Position numbers and translations under genes: made by a program. 64,000 bases of DNA from Photorhabdus asymbiotica (GTDB lineage: Bacteria > Pseudomonadota > Gammaproteobacteria > Enterobacterales > Enterobacteriaceae). The stretch covers positions 744,001 through 808,000 of the forward strand of contig NZ_RBLJ01000004.1 in NCBI RefSeq assembly GCF_003634575.1, read 5' to 3'. Positions 1-8,190 of the stretch are shown here, piece after piece. The first letter of the stretch is position 1. Each line of letters begins with the position of its first letter. Under the pieces are notes generated by a model. It saw only the letters and a list, made by a program, of their open reading frames with translations. It made no database searches and was not told the DNA's origin.

Positions 1-144
1 GTTGATCCTGATAAAGTTTTAATATCGAGTGATTATCTGAATGGAGATGAGATGATAGAAGTTGAGAAAATTGTTCGAGAAAAATTGGGGAAAATCAATA
101 CCGTTATCTCCGATTTGATTTCGGAAAAGGTTCAATTATGGTAA
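1..144 (+). CDS. 3' end of an unidentified upstream gene
   Basis: Only the last 47 codons are inside the window, ending LISEKVQLW before TAA at 142-144. The frame is open from base 1. The fragment is charged and probably helical (VEKIVREKLGKI); I do not recognise a family. Its stop overlaps the ATG of the next gene at 138, a translational-coupling arrangement, so it is the upstream member of the operon that runs to 6306. Confidence 0.6.
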   Translation, partial: VDPDKVLISSDYLNGDEMIEVEKIVREKLGKINTVISDLISEKVQLW

Positions 145-1373
145 GTAATATCTTTAAATCATTGCGAACTATTAGAGACGATTTTTCAAATATGAACCCA
201 TGGCCTATTATATCTGAACCTGAAAAAGAGGAGATATTGAGATGCTTGACTTCAGGTGAGATTTCTTATTATGCATCTGGAAAAAAGATTCATGAATTAG
301 AAAATAAATTTAAACATTTTCTAGGCCGTAAATACGCAGTGGCTTTGAATTCAGGGACTTCTGCATTATATCTGGCCTTTTTGTGTTGTGGACTTTCAAG
401 AGAAGATGAAATACTGGTTCAAAGTTATACATTCCCTGCGACTGTTATGCCGTTACTTCATATCAATTGTACACCGTTATTAGTCGATAATGCGCCAGGT
501 AAATCATATCCTACTGTAGCTGAATTTCAGGAAAGACTAAGTTTGAAAACTAAAGCGATTGTGATTACTCATATGGACGGTATACCCGCGCAAATGGATG
601 AGATAAAGGCTTTTGCGGAGAAATATAATCTGATAATAATTGAAGATTGCGCGCAGGCATTAGGTGCTTCTAGAGATGGATCTTTGGTGGGTACCATGGG
701 AGATATTTCAATATTTTCTATTACAGATAAGAAGATCGTCGTAGGTGGTGAGGGCGGTATTTTACTTACCGATGATGATACTATTTATGAGAAAGTTATT
801 TTACTTGGCTATCTTCAGAAAAGATCATTTGAAGATGTGGCTTCGCCTGAACTTTCAAAATTCTGTTACACCGGGTTAGGTTTTAATTTTAGGATGCATC
901 CATTTGCTGCTGCTATGGCGTGTGTACAATTTGATTCTTTTAAGAAGCACTTAGAGAACAGAAGAAAATTTGAAAAATGGTTGGATGAGCTGTTGCAGCC
1001 TTTTAACTTTGTTTATCCTATAGAGTCAGGAAAGAATATAGTTAAGTCCCAATACAGCATAAAATATTTGATCGATAGTAGTAGATGTGACATTAACGAG
1101 TTGGTTAAAGTGGGAAAACGGTACGGTCTGCCGATTGAAAAGACGACTACGATTCCATTACACCGTGCTGCGATCTTTTCTAATGAAAGCTTGGCGTTTG
1201 TGCAAGAACATGGTTTTAATGAACGGTTTTCAAGAAATTCTGATTTTTCTTTTCCTAATAGTGAGGAATATGTCAATAATTCTATTAGGTTTCCCGCTTT
1301 ATATACCAACGACCCTAAATATAGAGATTGGTTTAGTATGAATATTCGATCTTTATTTGGAGGATTCATGTAA
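138..1373 (+). CDS. DegT/DnrJ/EryC1/StrS-family PLP aminotransferase
   Basis: A PLP-dependent aminotransferase of the sugar/cyclitol aminotransferase class, 411 aa (family usually 370-430). Visible motifs are NSGTSALYLAF (about 70-80, cofactor phosphate contact), EDCAQALGAS (about 168-177, the Asp that contacts the pyridine ring) and SITDKKIVVGGEGG, where K199 lines up with the Schiff-base lysine four residues before GEGG. Such enzymes usually aminate keto-sugars or keto-cyclitols in antibiotic or surface-sugar pathways. The start overlaps the stop of the upstream gene, and the next gene begins 3 bp after its stop. The substrate cannot be read from sequence. The absence of nucleotide-sugar genes nearby, within this window, argues mildly for a secondary metabolite rather than O-antigen. 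Confidence 0.85.
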   Translation: MVSNIFKSLRTIRDDFSNMNPWPIISEPEKEEILRCLTSGEISYYASGKKIHELENKFKHFLGRKYAVALNSGTSALYLAFLCCGLSREDEILVQSYTFPATVMPLLHINCTPLLVDNAPGKSYPTVAEFQERLSLKTKAIVITHMDGIPAQMDEIKAFAEKYNLIIIEDCAQALGASRDGSLVGTMGDISIFSITDKKIVVGGEGGILLTDDDTIYEKVILLGYLQKRSFEDVASPELSKFCYTGLGFNFRMHPFAAAMACVQFDSFKKHLENRRKFEKWLDELLQPFNFVYPIESGKNIVKSQYSIKYLIDSSRCDINELVKVGKRYGLPIEKTTTIPLHRAAIFSNESLAFVQEHGFNERFSRNSDFSFPNSEEYVNNSIRFPALYTNDPKYRDWFSMNIRSLFGGFM

Positions 1374-1376
1374 AAA

Positions 1377-2351
1377 ATGAATTTATATAAGTATATTCGA
1401 CATTTCTTAACTGATTATTCTTTTCAGGATCTGACCGTTGGTGAGATTGAATTGTCGAGCATAAACAGATGTTGGAAAATAAGCCATGTAGAAGGCTGTT
1501 GGTTATTAAAACAATGTAATAACGATTATACGGACGATTGGTTAGCGCTTGTAAATAAACTTATCCCAGAACTTAAGCGTTATGGATTGGAAAATTTACT
1601 TGAATGTAGTGAATTAGGATATTTTATCGGAGGTGACGGAGTTTATTGGACTTTGTCAAAATATTTAGAGAATGCGACCTCACCAAGTTTAAATTGTGCT
1701 GAAACTGTTCAGAAGGCCACTACCTATTTGAAGAATATGCAAGCTATTAATATCAGCAACTATTCTGATTATTTATCGCTTGAAATAGGAAGAAATGATC
1801 TGCGCACTGTGTTACAAAATGGGCAAAACCTAATTCATTTCTATAGTTCATTGGATGATGAATATTTTATTCGGTCTTCTGTTTACAAGTGTGAGTTTAT
1901 TTCCGCCTTAAAAAATATCGATTTTGCAGGAACTTTGGCAGCATATAACAGTCTTGATTTATTCATTTCGCATGGTGAATATCAAATCCAGAATATACTT
2001 GAATATCGAGGAAGTTGGAATCCAGTAGATTGGGATAATCTTCATTTACGATCTAGGATTGTTGATGTTTTAACAACGGTTGCTTATTTCTGTAGAATTG
2101 AGAGAGGGGGATTCAAATTAAATAGATCACTAGTTGTTTCAGTTATACGAAGCTTTAATTTGAATCAAAAAGAGCTAAATTTATTGCCCTCGCTTAGTTT
2201 TCTTTACTTCGTACCTTCACCATATTTGTTTGATAAATTTTATAGGCTTAATCCAAGTGGATTGAATTGGTATTTACCTTGGGGCATTAAAGCGGCGTAT
2301 CAATTGAAATGTCAACTCCACCAAATTATTAATAATTATCAAAATGAATAA
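1377..2351 (+). CDS. Aminoglycoside-phosphotransferase-fold (APH/CotS-like) protein
   Basis: 324 aa. The C-terminal half carries a degenerate APH catalytic loop, HGEYQIQNIL (about residue 198), followed about 20 residues later by VDWDN, matching the HGDxxxxN...DWE pattern of APH/choline-kinase-fold enzymes. In this family the loop Asp is the catalytic base; here the third position is Glu, so activity is uncertain. The N-terminal part (about 15-110) reads as the nucleotide-binding lobe (CWLLKQCNND). The gene overlaps the next by 8 bp, so the two are probably translated together. The likely role is phosphorylation of a pathway intermediate, or self-resistance to the product. A catalytically dead homolog is also possible. 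Confidence 0.6.
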   Translation: MNLYKYIRHFLTDYSFQDLTVGEIELSSINRCWKISHVEGCWLLKQCNNDYTDDWLALVNKLIPELKRYGLENLLECSELGYFIGGDGVYWTLSKYLENATSPSLNCAETVQKATTYLKNMQAINISNYSDYLSLEIGRNDLRTVLQNGQNLIHFYSSLDDEYFIRSSVYKCEFISALKNIDFAGTLAAYNSLDLFISHGEYQIQNILEYRGSWNPVDWDNLHLRSRIVDVLTTVAYFCRIERGGFKLNRSLVVSVIRSFNLNQKELNLLPSLSFLYFVPSPYLFDKFYRLNPSGLNWYLPWGIKAAYQLKCQLHQIINNYQNE

Positions 2352-3351
2352 GCTGGTTATTTCTAAAGCAACATTTAAGGTCACTTTAATATCGCTGAAT
2401 AAAACACTACTGGATATCATTAGTAAGAATTTGGTGCCTTACTATGAGTCCAGTTTTCAGCATGTTGATCTCTCGGGTTGGACCATATATATCGGGCAAC
2501 AGGCAAAGTCTGATGTAATGGAGGACTCATTAATCGTTGATGTAGCAAAGCCACAAGGAGAGCCTGAACGGCGTTATATAATCTCTAAAAATAATAAGAT
2601 TATCCTAATCGAATCGCCTATCGAGGATATTTGGCAGGTACAACATGCATATAGATTGATACGAGTCTTATCAAGGATACACTTTTATAATGAGGGAATG
2701 CGTTTCTTTCATGGTGGATTTGTGAAATATGGTTCTCATGGTATTGTCTTTATGGGGGGAAAAAGGAGTGGAAAAACGACTTCTATTTTGACTACATTGG
2801 GTAATTCGCAGTCTGAATTTGTTACCAACGACGATTTGGGAATTAGGATTAGTAAAGATGGAGTTTTAGGTTATGGCTGGCCAAGAGCTGTTTCTGTTCG
2901 TAAGGATACGTTGAATTTACCACATATTTATCAGTACTTAGCTCATAAACAGCAAGAATTAAGTCATCCTGCTAATTCAGTAATGAGCAATCCGTTTTAC
3001 ACTTTTTTTTATCCCAAGGAAATTTCTGATGCTTTTAGTTCAGAATTAGAGCCGATTTATAAAGTTAACGTAGTTATTTTTCCTAGTTTTGTGAATAATG
3101 TTAATGAAGTCAAAACTAAACGATTAACCAAGGCGCAGTTTTTTGAAAATCTTACATATAATTTTGAGTCAGAATTCAATAAATATAGCGATTTTCTTTC
3201 GGATCAGATTCATCATGATGATAACTGGAGTAGACAGGTTATCGATAAATTAGTTTCTTCTGTTGAAGGGTATGAAGTAGTTCAGGACTTTGATCGTATG
3301 TTGGATTTGAATACAGTGTTAGATCGTATTTTAAACGGAGAAATTAAATGA
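2344..3351 (+). CDS. HPr-kinase-like P-loop protein
   Basis: 335 aa. A P-loop GGKRSGKTT lies at about 138-146 after a hydrophobic strand (GIVFMG), followed by FVTNDDLGI about 20 residues on. This is the arrangement of the HprK C-terminal kinase domain (Walker A, then an Asp-Asp strand). HprK-like proteins of about 300 aa occur in peptide- and sugar-modifying gene clusters, where they phosphorylate small substrates or peptides. The N-terminal 110 residues are not recognised. It is coupled on both sides: 8-bp overlap with the APH-like gene and 4-bp overlap with the NUDIX gene. The substrate is unknown. Confidence 0.6.
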   Translation: MNKLVISKATFKVTLISLNKTLLDIISKNLVPYYESSFQHVDLSGWTIYIGQQAKSDVMEDSLIVDVAKPQGEPERRYIISKNNKIILIESPIEDIWQVQHAYRLIRVLSRIHFYNEGMRFFHGGFVKYGSHGIVFMGGKRSGKTTSILTTLGNSQSEFVTNDDLGIRISKDGVLGYGWPRAVSVRKDTLNLPHIYQYLAHKQQELSHPANSVMSNPFYTFFYPKEISDAFSSELEPIYKVNVVIFPSFVNNVNEVKTKRLTKAQFFENLTYNFESEFNKYSDFLSDQIHHDDNWSRQVIDKLVSSVEGYEVVQDFDRMLDLNTVLDRILNGEIK

Positions 3352-3836
3352 AAATAAGAAATTCCGCCAGGGCATTATTGATTAATAGTAAACAAGAAGT
3401 CCTGCTCTTTAAATTCAGTTTTGAAGAAATTAAAGACAGCATTAATGCGGATTTGATTGAATTCTGGGTTACTCCTGGTGGAGGTCTGAAAGAGGGTGAG
3501 TCTTTTGAGCAAGCATTAAATAGAGAGTTACGTGAGGAGGTTGGCCTTATCCTAAGGTCTACACCTGAATGGGTTTGGGTTAGAAATGTAGTTTTAGAAT
3601 GGAAAGGTGAAAAGTTTCTCAGTCATGAACGATATTTTTTGGTATATGAGGACCACTGTGATAAAGAAAATAATTGTATGACCGAAAAGGAGATACGCAC
3701 TTTAAAGGATATGAATTGGTGGAGTTTGCAAGCACTGTTAAATTCAAGTGAGGATTTTCGTCCTCCTAATATTGGTCAAGAAATACAAAAAATTATCTAT
3801 GGTGACAATCAGAATTTCCCTATTGAAGTTGACTAG
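3348..3836 (+). CDS. NUDIX hydrolase
   Basis: 162 aa with a full NUDIX box (GX5EX7REUXEEXGU) starting GGGLKEGESFEQ and ending RELREEVGL at about 44-68. NUDIX enzymes hydrolyse a nucleoside diphosphate linked to another group, using Mg2+ held by the REXXEE glutamates. The ATG overlaps the previous stop by 4 bp (ATGA). Together with the SDR, the P-loop kinase and the NDK-like protein this gives the operon a nucleotide or phosphoryl theme. The exact substrate is not predictable. Confidence 0.8.
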   Translation: MKIRNSARALLINSKQEVLLFKFSFEEIKDSINADLIEFWVTPGGGLKEGESFEQALNRELREEVGLILRSTPEWVWVRNVVLEWKGEKFLSHERYFLVYEDHCDKENNCMTEKEIRTLKDMNWWSLQALLNSSEDFRPPNIGQEIQKIIYGDNQNFPIEVD

Positions 3837-3875
3837 ATTATTTAACTAACCTGAATTTTTTGAGGTAATATTAGC

Positions 3876-4646
3876 ATGCGTGGATTAGCAGGTAAAAATA
3901 TTGTTGTTGTTGGTGCTGGAAATGGAATAGGAAAGGCACTTACTATTTTACTCCAAAGCTATGGAGCAAATTTGCTTTGTGTTGATAAAGATTTAGCGTC
4001 GGTTATACGTACCCATAAAGAACTGGCCAATTCTGAACAAAATATACAATTTTTCGTCGCTGATATAAGTGAGTTAAGGGATATTAATCGACTCTTAGCG
4101 TTTGCCAAGCAGAAATTCTCTCATATTGATGGTATTGCTAATATTGGTGCAGGTGTTGCTTTTGAAACTCTTTCCGAAAAATTCGATGGTTGGCTAAAAA
4201 TAATGAAAGAGTCAGTTGCCGCTTATTCTGTACTTTCTAATTATTTTTTGTCGATGTTTAATCATACTGGTGGTTCTATTGTTAATATGTCATCTATTTC
4301 AGCACATATTGCTCAACAGAATTTTGGTACCTACTCTGCATCTAAAGCGGCGATTAGCGCCTTAACTCGGTGCATGGCAAAAGAACTAGCTGGGAAAAAT
4401 ATTAGAGTAAATGCAGTATGCCCAGGTACTATCTGGACTGAAAACAATGCCTTTTTTATTAAGCGAGATTTAGGATTGGATAGGCGTGGTGCTGATAAAC
4501 ACCCAGACATTGGAGGTAGGCATTTGTTAAATCGTTGTGGTGATCCAAATGAAGTTGCAGAGATATTCGCATTTCTTCTTTCCGATTTGTCATCATTTGT
4601 CACTGGGACAGAGATATTCGTTGATGGTGGGTATACTGCACATTAG
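3876..4646 (+). CDS. Short-chain dehydrogenase/reductase (SDR)
   Basis: 256 aa classical SDR. The dinucleotide motif GAGNGIG is at 13-19, the catalytic serine is in NMSSISAH, and the catalytic pair is Y153/K157 in YSASK. The C-terminal GTEIFVDGGY is typical of the FabG-like subgroup. D37 in CVDKD after beta-2 suggests NAD(H) preference. It starts 39 bp after the NUDIX stop, behind TTTTTTGAGGTAATATTAGC, which contains a good ribosome-binding site. It probably oxidises or reduces a hydroxyl/keto group on the molecule aminated by the DegT-type enzyme. Confidence 0.85.
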   Translation: MRGLAGKNIVVVGAGNGIGKALTILLQSYGANLLCVDKDLASVIRTHKELANSEQNIQFFVADISELRDINRLLAFAKQKFSHIDGIANIGAGVAFETLSEKFDGWLKIMKESVAAYSVLSNYFLSMFNHTGGSIVNMSSISAHIAQQNFGTYSASKAAISALTRCMAKELAGKNIRVNAVCPGTIWTENNAFFIKRDLGLDRRGADKHPDIGGRHLLNRCGDPNEVAEIFAFLLSDLSSFVTGTEIFVDGGYTAH

Positions 4647-4676
4647 TCATTGAATAGTTAAGAAAATGGTAGTCTT

Positions 4677-5216
4677 ATGAAAATTTGGGTTGTAGGAACA
4701 CCAGGTTCCGGGAAATCATCTTTTGCAGGAGAAATTTGTTTTAGTAATAATTTTATGCACATTGAACTCGATGGATTGGTTTGGGGTAGTGGATGGCGTC
4801 GCCGCTCGCCCGATGAAATTTTGCACTTATATAATATACTCACATCCAAAAACGAGAATTGGGTTTGCGATGGAAATTATTATGAATTAGAAGAGTCGCT
4901 AATAAACGATTCTGATCTATTAATATGGATAAAGACACCACTTTATAAGACATTTTATCGAGTCCTCTTTAGATCTCTAATGCGTATTGTAAAGAAAAAA
5001 TCACTTTGGAATGGCAACGTCGAGTCTTTTAGAACATTATTCAAATATAATGGCATGTTATGGTATACCCTTTTCGGGCATAGAAGTATGGTTAAGCAGA
5101 TTGAGAGAATTTATCAAACATTTCCAAAAACTAAATTTGTGATTAAGGGTATATACCCTATGGATTTCAAGTTGCATCGCGACGGCAAGGGAGCGAATCC
5201 CTGGGAGCATAGATAA
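4677..5216 (+). CDS. Small P-loop kinase-like protein (topology-modulation/AAA_17 type) with an ERIC-encoded tail
   Basis: 179 aa. Walker A GTPGSGKSS is at 8-16. Then come HIELDGLVWGSGWRRR and a segment WVCDGNYYE, the layout of FlaR/topology-modulation and adenylate-kinase-like proteins. Aromatic and basic residues in RVLFRSLMRIVKKKSLW match the lid region of that family. The last 21 residues (from about YPMDFKLHRDG) are encoded by the ERIC element at 5152-5278, as is the stop codon. If the ERIC is removed leaving one TATA, the frame continues as GILRLGDK and stops in an ATGA overlap with the next gene. The native C-terminus is therefore about 14 residues shorter and different. Function unknown. 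Confidence 0.7.
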   Translation: MKIWVVGTPGSGKSSFAGEICFSNNFMHIELDGLVWGSGWRRRSPDEILHLYNILTSKNENWVCDGNYYELEESLINDSDLLIWIKTPLYKTFYRVLFRSLMRIVKKKSLWNGNVESFRTLFKYNGMLWYTLFGHRSMVKQIERIYQTFPKTKFVIKGIYPMDFKLHRDGKGANPWEHR

Positions 5217-5278
5217 CTATGTGACCGGGGTGAGTGAGTGCAGCCAACAAAGCAGCAACTTGAAGGATGAAGGGTATA
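5152..5278 (+). repeat. ERIC repeat (127 bp), inside the 3' end of a CDS
   Basis: Begins TATACCCTATGGATTTCAAG and ends AAGGATGAAGGGTATA. The core GAGCATAGATAACTATGTGA lies between the imperfect stem arms TCCCTGGGAG and ACCGGGGTGA, as in the enterobacterial repetitive intergenic consensus. Exactly 127 bp. It supplies the last codons and stop of the P-loop kinase gene and separates it from the NDK-like gene. Confidence 0.95.
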
Positions 5279-5295
5279 TTGAGGTTAGGGGATAA

Positions 5296-6306
5296 ATGAA
5301 TTTAATCAAAAATAGCATGGTAATGGATTTAGTGATGGCTGCGAGGACGAATAGTGCTGCATTTTCTGAAGTTGTATATTCCTCAGGGGAAATCAAAAGA
5401 GGAAAAAATGATTTTTTGATATTGATAAAGCCTGAAGCGGTCGAGGAAGGCAGCAATTTACAGGCTATTTTTTCACTAATTGCAAGCAAGCTAGCATTAT
5501 TTAAGGTGGAATTGCACGGCATTAATGTGTTCAATTCAATATATGCCCAAAAGCATAAGATAGTAGAAAAACAATACCATGTGCTAAACAGTGCTGCTCA
5601 TAATGGGCTATCTCAGTTACCAAAAAGTGTGTTAAGCAAGCTCAGCTTAGAAGAGATAAATCGAACTATTGGCGCTTTTGAATTTCTACATCTATTTCCA
5701 GACTTTGATGCAAAGAGATTAGAAGTCATTGCCCATCAACAAGGTACGAAAAAATTAAGTAATGGCATATATCAAACGTCAATGATTTATGAGGGAGTTA
5801 AATTTGAAATTATCAATGCGTTCCATCCGTTCCAATTAGAACATTTGTATCAAAGTGGTTCTGTAATGTTAGCGTTATCCTGTTCAACTAATACCCGGTT
5901 TTCTGTTTTAGCAGACGAATTGATTGGTTTTTTTGATCCGAGTAAGGCTGCGGCTGGTTCGCTTAGAAACGAAGCTTTTAATCATCAGCATTCTTTAGGG
6001 CTGAAAGAAGTCTCTATCCTGCGTAATTGTTTTCATAACTCGCCCAGTCCGCTAGAAGGTGCAATTTCACTATCACATTATTTTTCTGAGTATGAAAGTT
6101 CTAATGTATATTTTATTACTCGTTCTATTAAGGAGCTTAATTTGTCTGGTAGTTTCGAAAATAAAATTTATTGTAATGGAGAGTTACGTTTGGGGGGAGA
6201 AATAAAACCGGTGTTTGAGCATTTTGAGGGATTAGATGCTCAATGCATATTGCAACGACTTCAGTTAAGCCAAGACGATTTATATCCCTTACAGCTGCTA
6301 GAGTGA
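5296..6306 (+). CDS. Nucleoside-diphosphate-kinase-like protein with large insertion
   Basis: 336 aa. FLILIKPEAVEEG (about 41-53) matches the NDK beta-1 motif with its phosphate-binding Lys. AAAGSLRNEAF (about 219-228) and ILRNCFHNSPSPLEGA (about 242-257) match the NDK stretch that ends in the phospho-accepting histidine, here H247. Canonical NDKs are about 143 aa. Here about 130 residues separate helix and nucleotide-binding motifs beyond the usual spacing, and there is an extra C-terminal domain of about 70 residues. It is therefore not the housekeeping enzyme. It starts 17 bp after an ERIC, behind AGGTTAGGGGATAA. It probably moves a phosphate in the unknown pathway of this operon. A non-catalytic NDK-fold role is possible. 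Confidence 0.6.
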   Translation: MNLIKNSMVMDLVMAARTNSAAFSEVVYSSGEIKRGKNDFLILIKPEAVEEGSNLQAIFSLIASKLALFKVELHGINVFNSIYAQKHKIVEKQYHVLNSAAHNGLSQLPKSVLSKLSLEEINRTIGAFEFLHLFPDFDAKRLEVIAHQQGTKKLSNGIYQTSMIYEGVKFEIINAFHPFQLEHLYQSGSVMLALSCSTNTRFSVLADELIGFFDPSKAAAGSLRNEAFNHQHSLGLKEVSILRNCFHNSPSPLEGAISLSHYFSEYESSNVYFITRSIKELNLSGSFENKIYCNGELRLGGEIKPVFEHFEGLDAQCILQRLQLSQDDLYPLQLLE

Positions 6307-6309
6307 TTA

Positions 6310-6591
6310 TTACAGATGGCATTCAGGTAATTCCTTATTATCCTCGCCACGTGTGATAGCATCCAACCAGTCAGAAAGCTCATCGCCAGTCAAATGCAAG
6401 CCGGTAGCTTCATATTCTAACCAGGCGCTTTCGGCATAACGTAAAAATTGTTGTCTGGCTTCCAGTATATCAACTTCATTTTCGATTGAACGTACCATGA
6501 GTGAATGGGCAGAAATGCCTTGTGTGTCAGCCAATGCTTTAATACGTGCTTTGAGTCCTTCATCTAAGCGAAAGGTTATTGTCTGTTTCAT
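6310..6591 (-). CDS. Ribbon-helix-helix antitoxin-like protein (orphan)
   Basis: 93 aa. The N-terminal MKQTITFRLDEGLKARIKAL is a standard RHH/MetJ-Arc-type DNA-binding strand and first helix, followed by GISAHSLMVRSIEN. The C-terminal acidic tail resembles the toxin-binding tail of ParD/CopG-type antitoxins. The stop lies 4 bp from the convergent NDK-like gene, where a ParE-type toxin gene would normally start, and none is present. It is either an orphan antitoxin or a stand-alone repressor. It probably marks the right-hand boundary of the inserted operon. Confidence 0.7.
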   Translation of the reverse strand: MKQTITFRLDEGLKARIKALADTQGISAHSLMVRSIENEVDILEARQQFLRYAESAWLEYEATGLHLTGDELSDWLDAITRGEDNKELPECHL

Positions 6592-6681
6592 TTTTTTATT
6601 ATAGCCTTTCTCACAATGATATCATCAGTAATACAAATGCTATCATTATGTCGCGAGTATAACAATATTTCTGGGTGGTAA

Positions 6682-6806
6682 TACACCCAATAGATTTCGA
6701 GTTGCAGCGCGGCGGCAAGTGAACGCATCCCCAGGCGCATAGATAACTATGTGACTGGTGAGTGAAAGCAGCTAACAAAGCAGCAATTTGAAAGATGAAG
6801 GGTATA
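6682..6806 (+). repeat. ERIC repeat, left copy of a tandem pair
   Basis: From TACACCCAATAGATTTCGAG to AAAGATGAAGGGTATA, about 125 bp with small deletions in the core (CCCCAGGCGC, GACTGGTGAG). Its terminal TATA is shared with the next ERIC. Confidence 0.9.
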
Positions 6807-6931
6807 TACCCAATGGATTTCAAGATGCATCGCGACGGCCAAGGAGCGGATCCCCGGGAGCATAGATAACTCTGTGACCGGGGTGAGTGAGTGCAGCCAA
6901 CAAAGAGGCAACTTGAAAGATGACGGGTATA
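6805..6931 (+). repeat. ERIC repeat, right copy of a tandem pair
   Basis: 127 bp from TATACCCAATGGATTTCAAG to AAAGATGACGGGTATA. It has the GCATCGCGACGG and CCCCGGGAG/CCGGGGTGAG version of the arms, a different subfamily from its left neighbour. It directly abuts the previous copy. Confidence 0.93.
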
Positions 6932-6962
6932 CACCACACACATGTAAAGAATTTTGTATTGG

Positions 6963-7976
6963 TTACTTAATCTCCAGCGTGTCGTATCCCTTCCAGTGAT
7001 AATTCATCACTGATAATGTCCAGAACAAAATGAAAATTCCAACGACCCAAAAACCAACGTTACCCATATTGTCATTTAATGCGCCAATGGTGTCCCAGAA
7101 AATGCCATGTAAATCCCACTGTTCGGCGATCAGTCCGAGCGCTTCCAGTCCGCCGATGAACAAGGCTACGGCGACGGAAGCAGCAGTAATCGTCATGTTG
7201 TAGTAGATCTTGCGCGTTGGCTGGGAAAAAGCCCAGCCATAAGCCCCCACCATGATGAAATTATCCAGTGAGTCGATGAGCGCCATCCCGCTGGCAAATA
7301 GGGCAGGAAAGACCATTATTGACCACAGCGGAAGTCCACTGAGAGAGCCAGCAGCGGATATACTTAACAGCCCAACTTCGGTAGCGGTGTCGAAACCCAA
7401 TCCAAACAGAAAACCAACCAAATACATATGCCAGCTTTTGTTTACCAGTCGGAATACTGAATGGAATAGGCGGGTCATTATTCCTCCTGGTGTTGCTTCT
7501 AATCCGGTTAAATCACTTTTAGCCAGATCTCTTCCGCGTTTGATCTCCTGAAACTTCTGATAGACGCTTTTTAGTATCAGTAAATTAATCAGCGCAATTA
7601 CCAGCAGAAAACAGGCAGAAACTGCGGTACCAATAATACCGCCGTAGTCATGGACCCAACCTATCTGATCTTTAAAAGCCATTGAGGTCAGGACGATGGC
7701 AAGGCAGGCCAAAATGACAATGGTAGAGTGTCCCAGGGAAAAGAAAGCGCCGACCGCAATAGATGATTTGCCTTGCTGCATCAGTTTGCGGGTGACGTTA
7801 TCAATCGCTGCAATATGATCGGCATCCACTGCATGGCGTAGACCATAACCGTAAGCCAACAGAGCGGCTCCCATCATTACGGCATGATGACGGAAAGCAA
7901 TAAATGCCCAAATCCAAGCAAGTATGTTGGCAGCAACCAGAACAACAAGAAGAGAAAGCGCGCGTTTTTTATGCAT
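6963..7976 (-). CDS. nixA: Nickel/cobalt permease, NiCoT (HoxN/NixA) family
   Basis: 337 aa inner-membrane protein with about eight hydrophobic segments. The NiCoT signature RHAVDADHIAAIDN (HX4DH, H48-D53-H54) lies in the second transmembrane segment. Further family motifs are FSLGHSTIVI and LGFDTATEV. The role is high-affinity Ni2+ uptake. It is divergent from ureA with a 307-bp shared intergenic region, so it almost certainly supplies nickel to the urease encoded next door. The symbol is by family and context; specificity for Ni over Co is inferred. The start ATG is followed by a basic stretch (HKKR) before the first membrane helix, consistent with an uncleaved topology. Confidence 0.88.
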   Translation of the reverse strand: MHKKRALSLLVVLVAANILAWIWAFIAFRHHAVMMGAALLAYGYGLRHAVDADHIAAIDNVTRKLMQQGKSSIAVGAFFSLGHSTIVILACLAIVLTSMAFKDQIGWVHDYGGIIGTAVSACFLLVIALINLLILKSVYQKFQEIKRGRDLAKSDLTGLEATPGGIMTRLFHSVFRLVNKSWHMYLVGFLFGLGFDTATEVGLLSISAAGSLSGLPLWSIMVFPALFASGMALIDSLDNFIMVGAYGWAFSQPTRKIYYNMTITAASVAVALFIGGLEALGLIAEQWDLHGIFWDTIGALNDNMGNVGFWVVGIFILFWTLSVMNYHWKGYDTLEIK

Positions 7977-8164
7977 ATAAGAGACCTATCAATATTAAAC
8001 CCGCTTGCGGGTGATTTCTAAGAGACAAAAACAGCCAGTATCCTCTGTACGCAATAATGTACGGTCTTCTGCTAAACCATAATAATAGTCAACTTGTAAT
8101 ATTACCTTGGATAAACTTAAATAAGAGGTAAGAGGACTAACTTGTTTTAAGGAGAATATCTTAA

Positions 8165-8190
8165 TTGACATAATATGATTCTTATGTCAA
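8165..8190. promoter_or_regulatory. Inverted repeat between nickel permease and ureA (candidate operator)
   Basis: Perfect 9-bp arms TTGACATAA (8165-8173) and TTATGTCAA (8182-8190) separated by 8 bp. A third copy TTGACATAA stands at 8235-8243, followed by the same ATAT. The site sits in the middle of the shared upstream region, so a metal- or nitrogen-responsive regulator could control both sides. The third copy also provides a consensus -35 (TTGACA) 45 bp before ureA, with only a weak -10. The cognate regulator is unknown. The sequence does not match the E. coli NikR site GTATGA-N16-TCATAC. Confidence 0.5.

Noticed and set aside
6611-6943. Overlapping minus-strand ORFs of 110 and 64 codons
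   Set aside because: They translate the tandem ERICs; the same peptide-like strings recur at every ERIC and have no ribosome-binding site.
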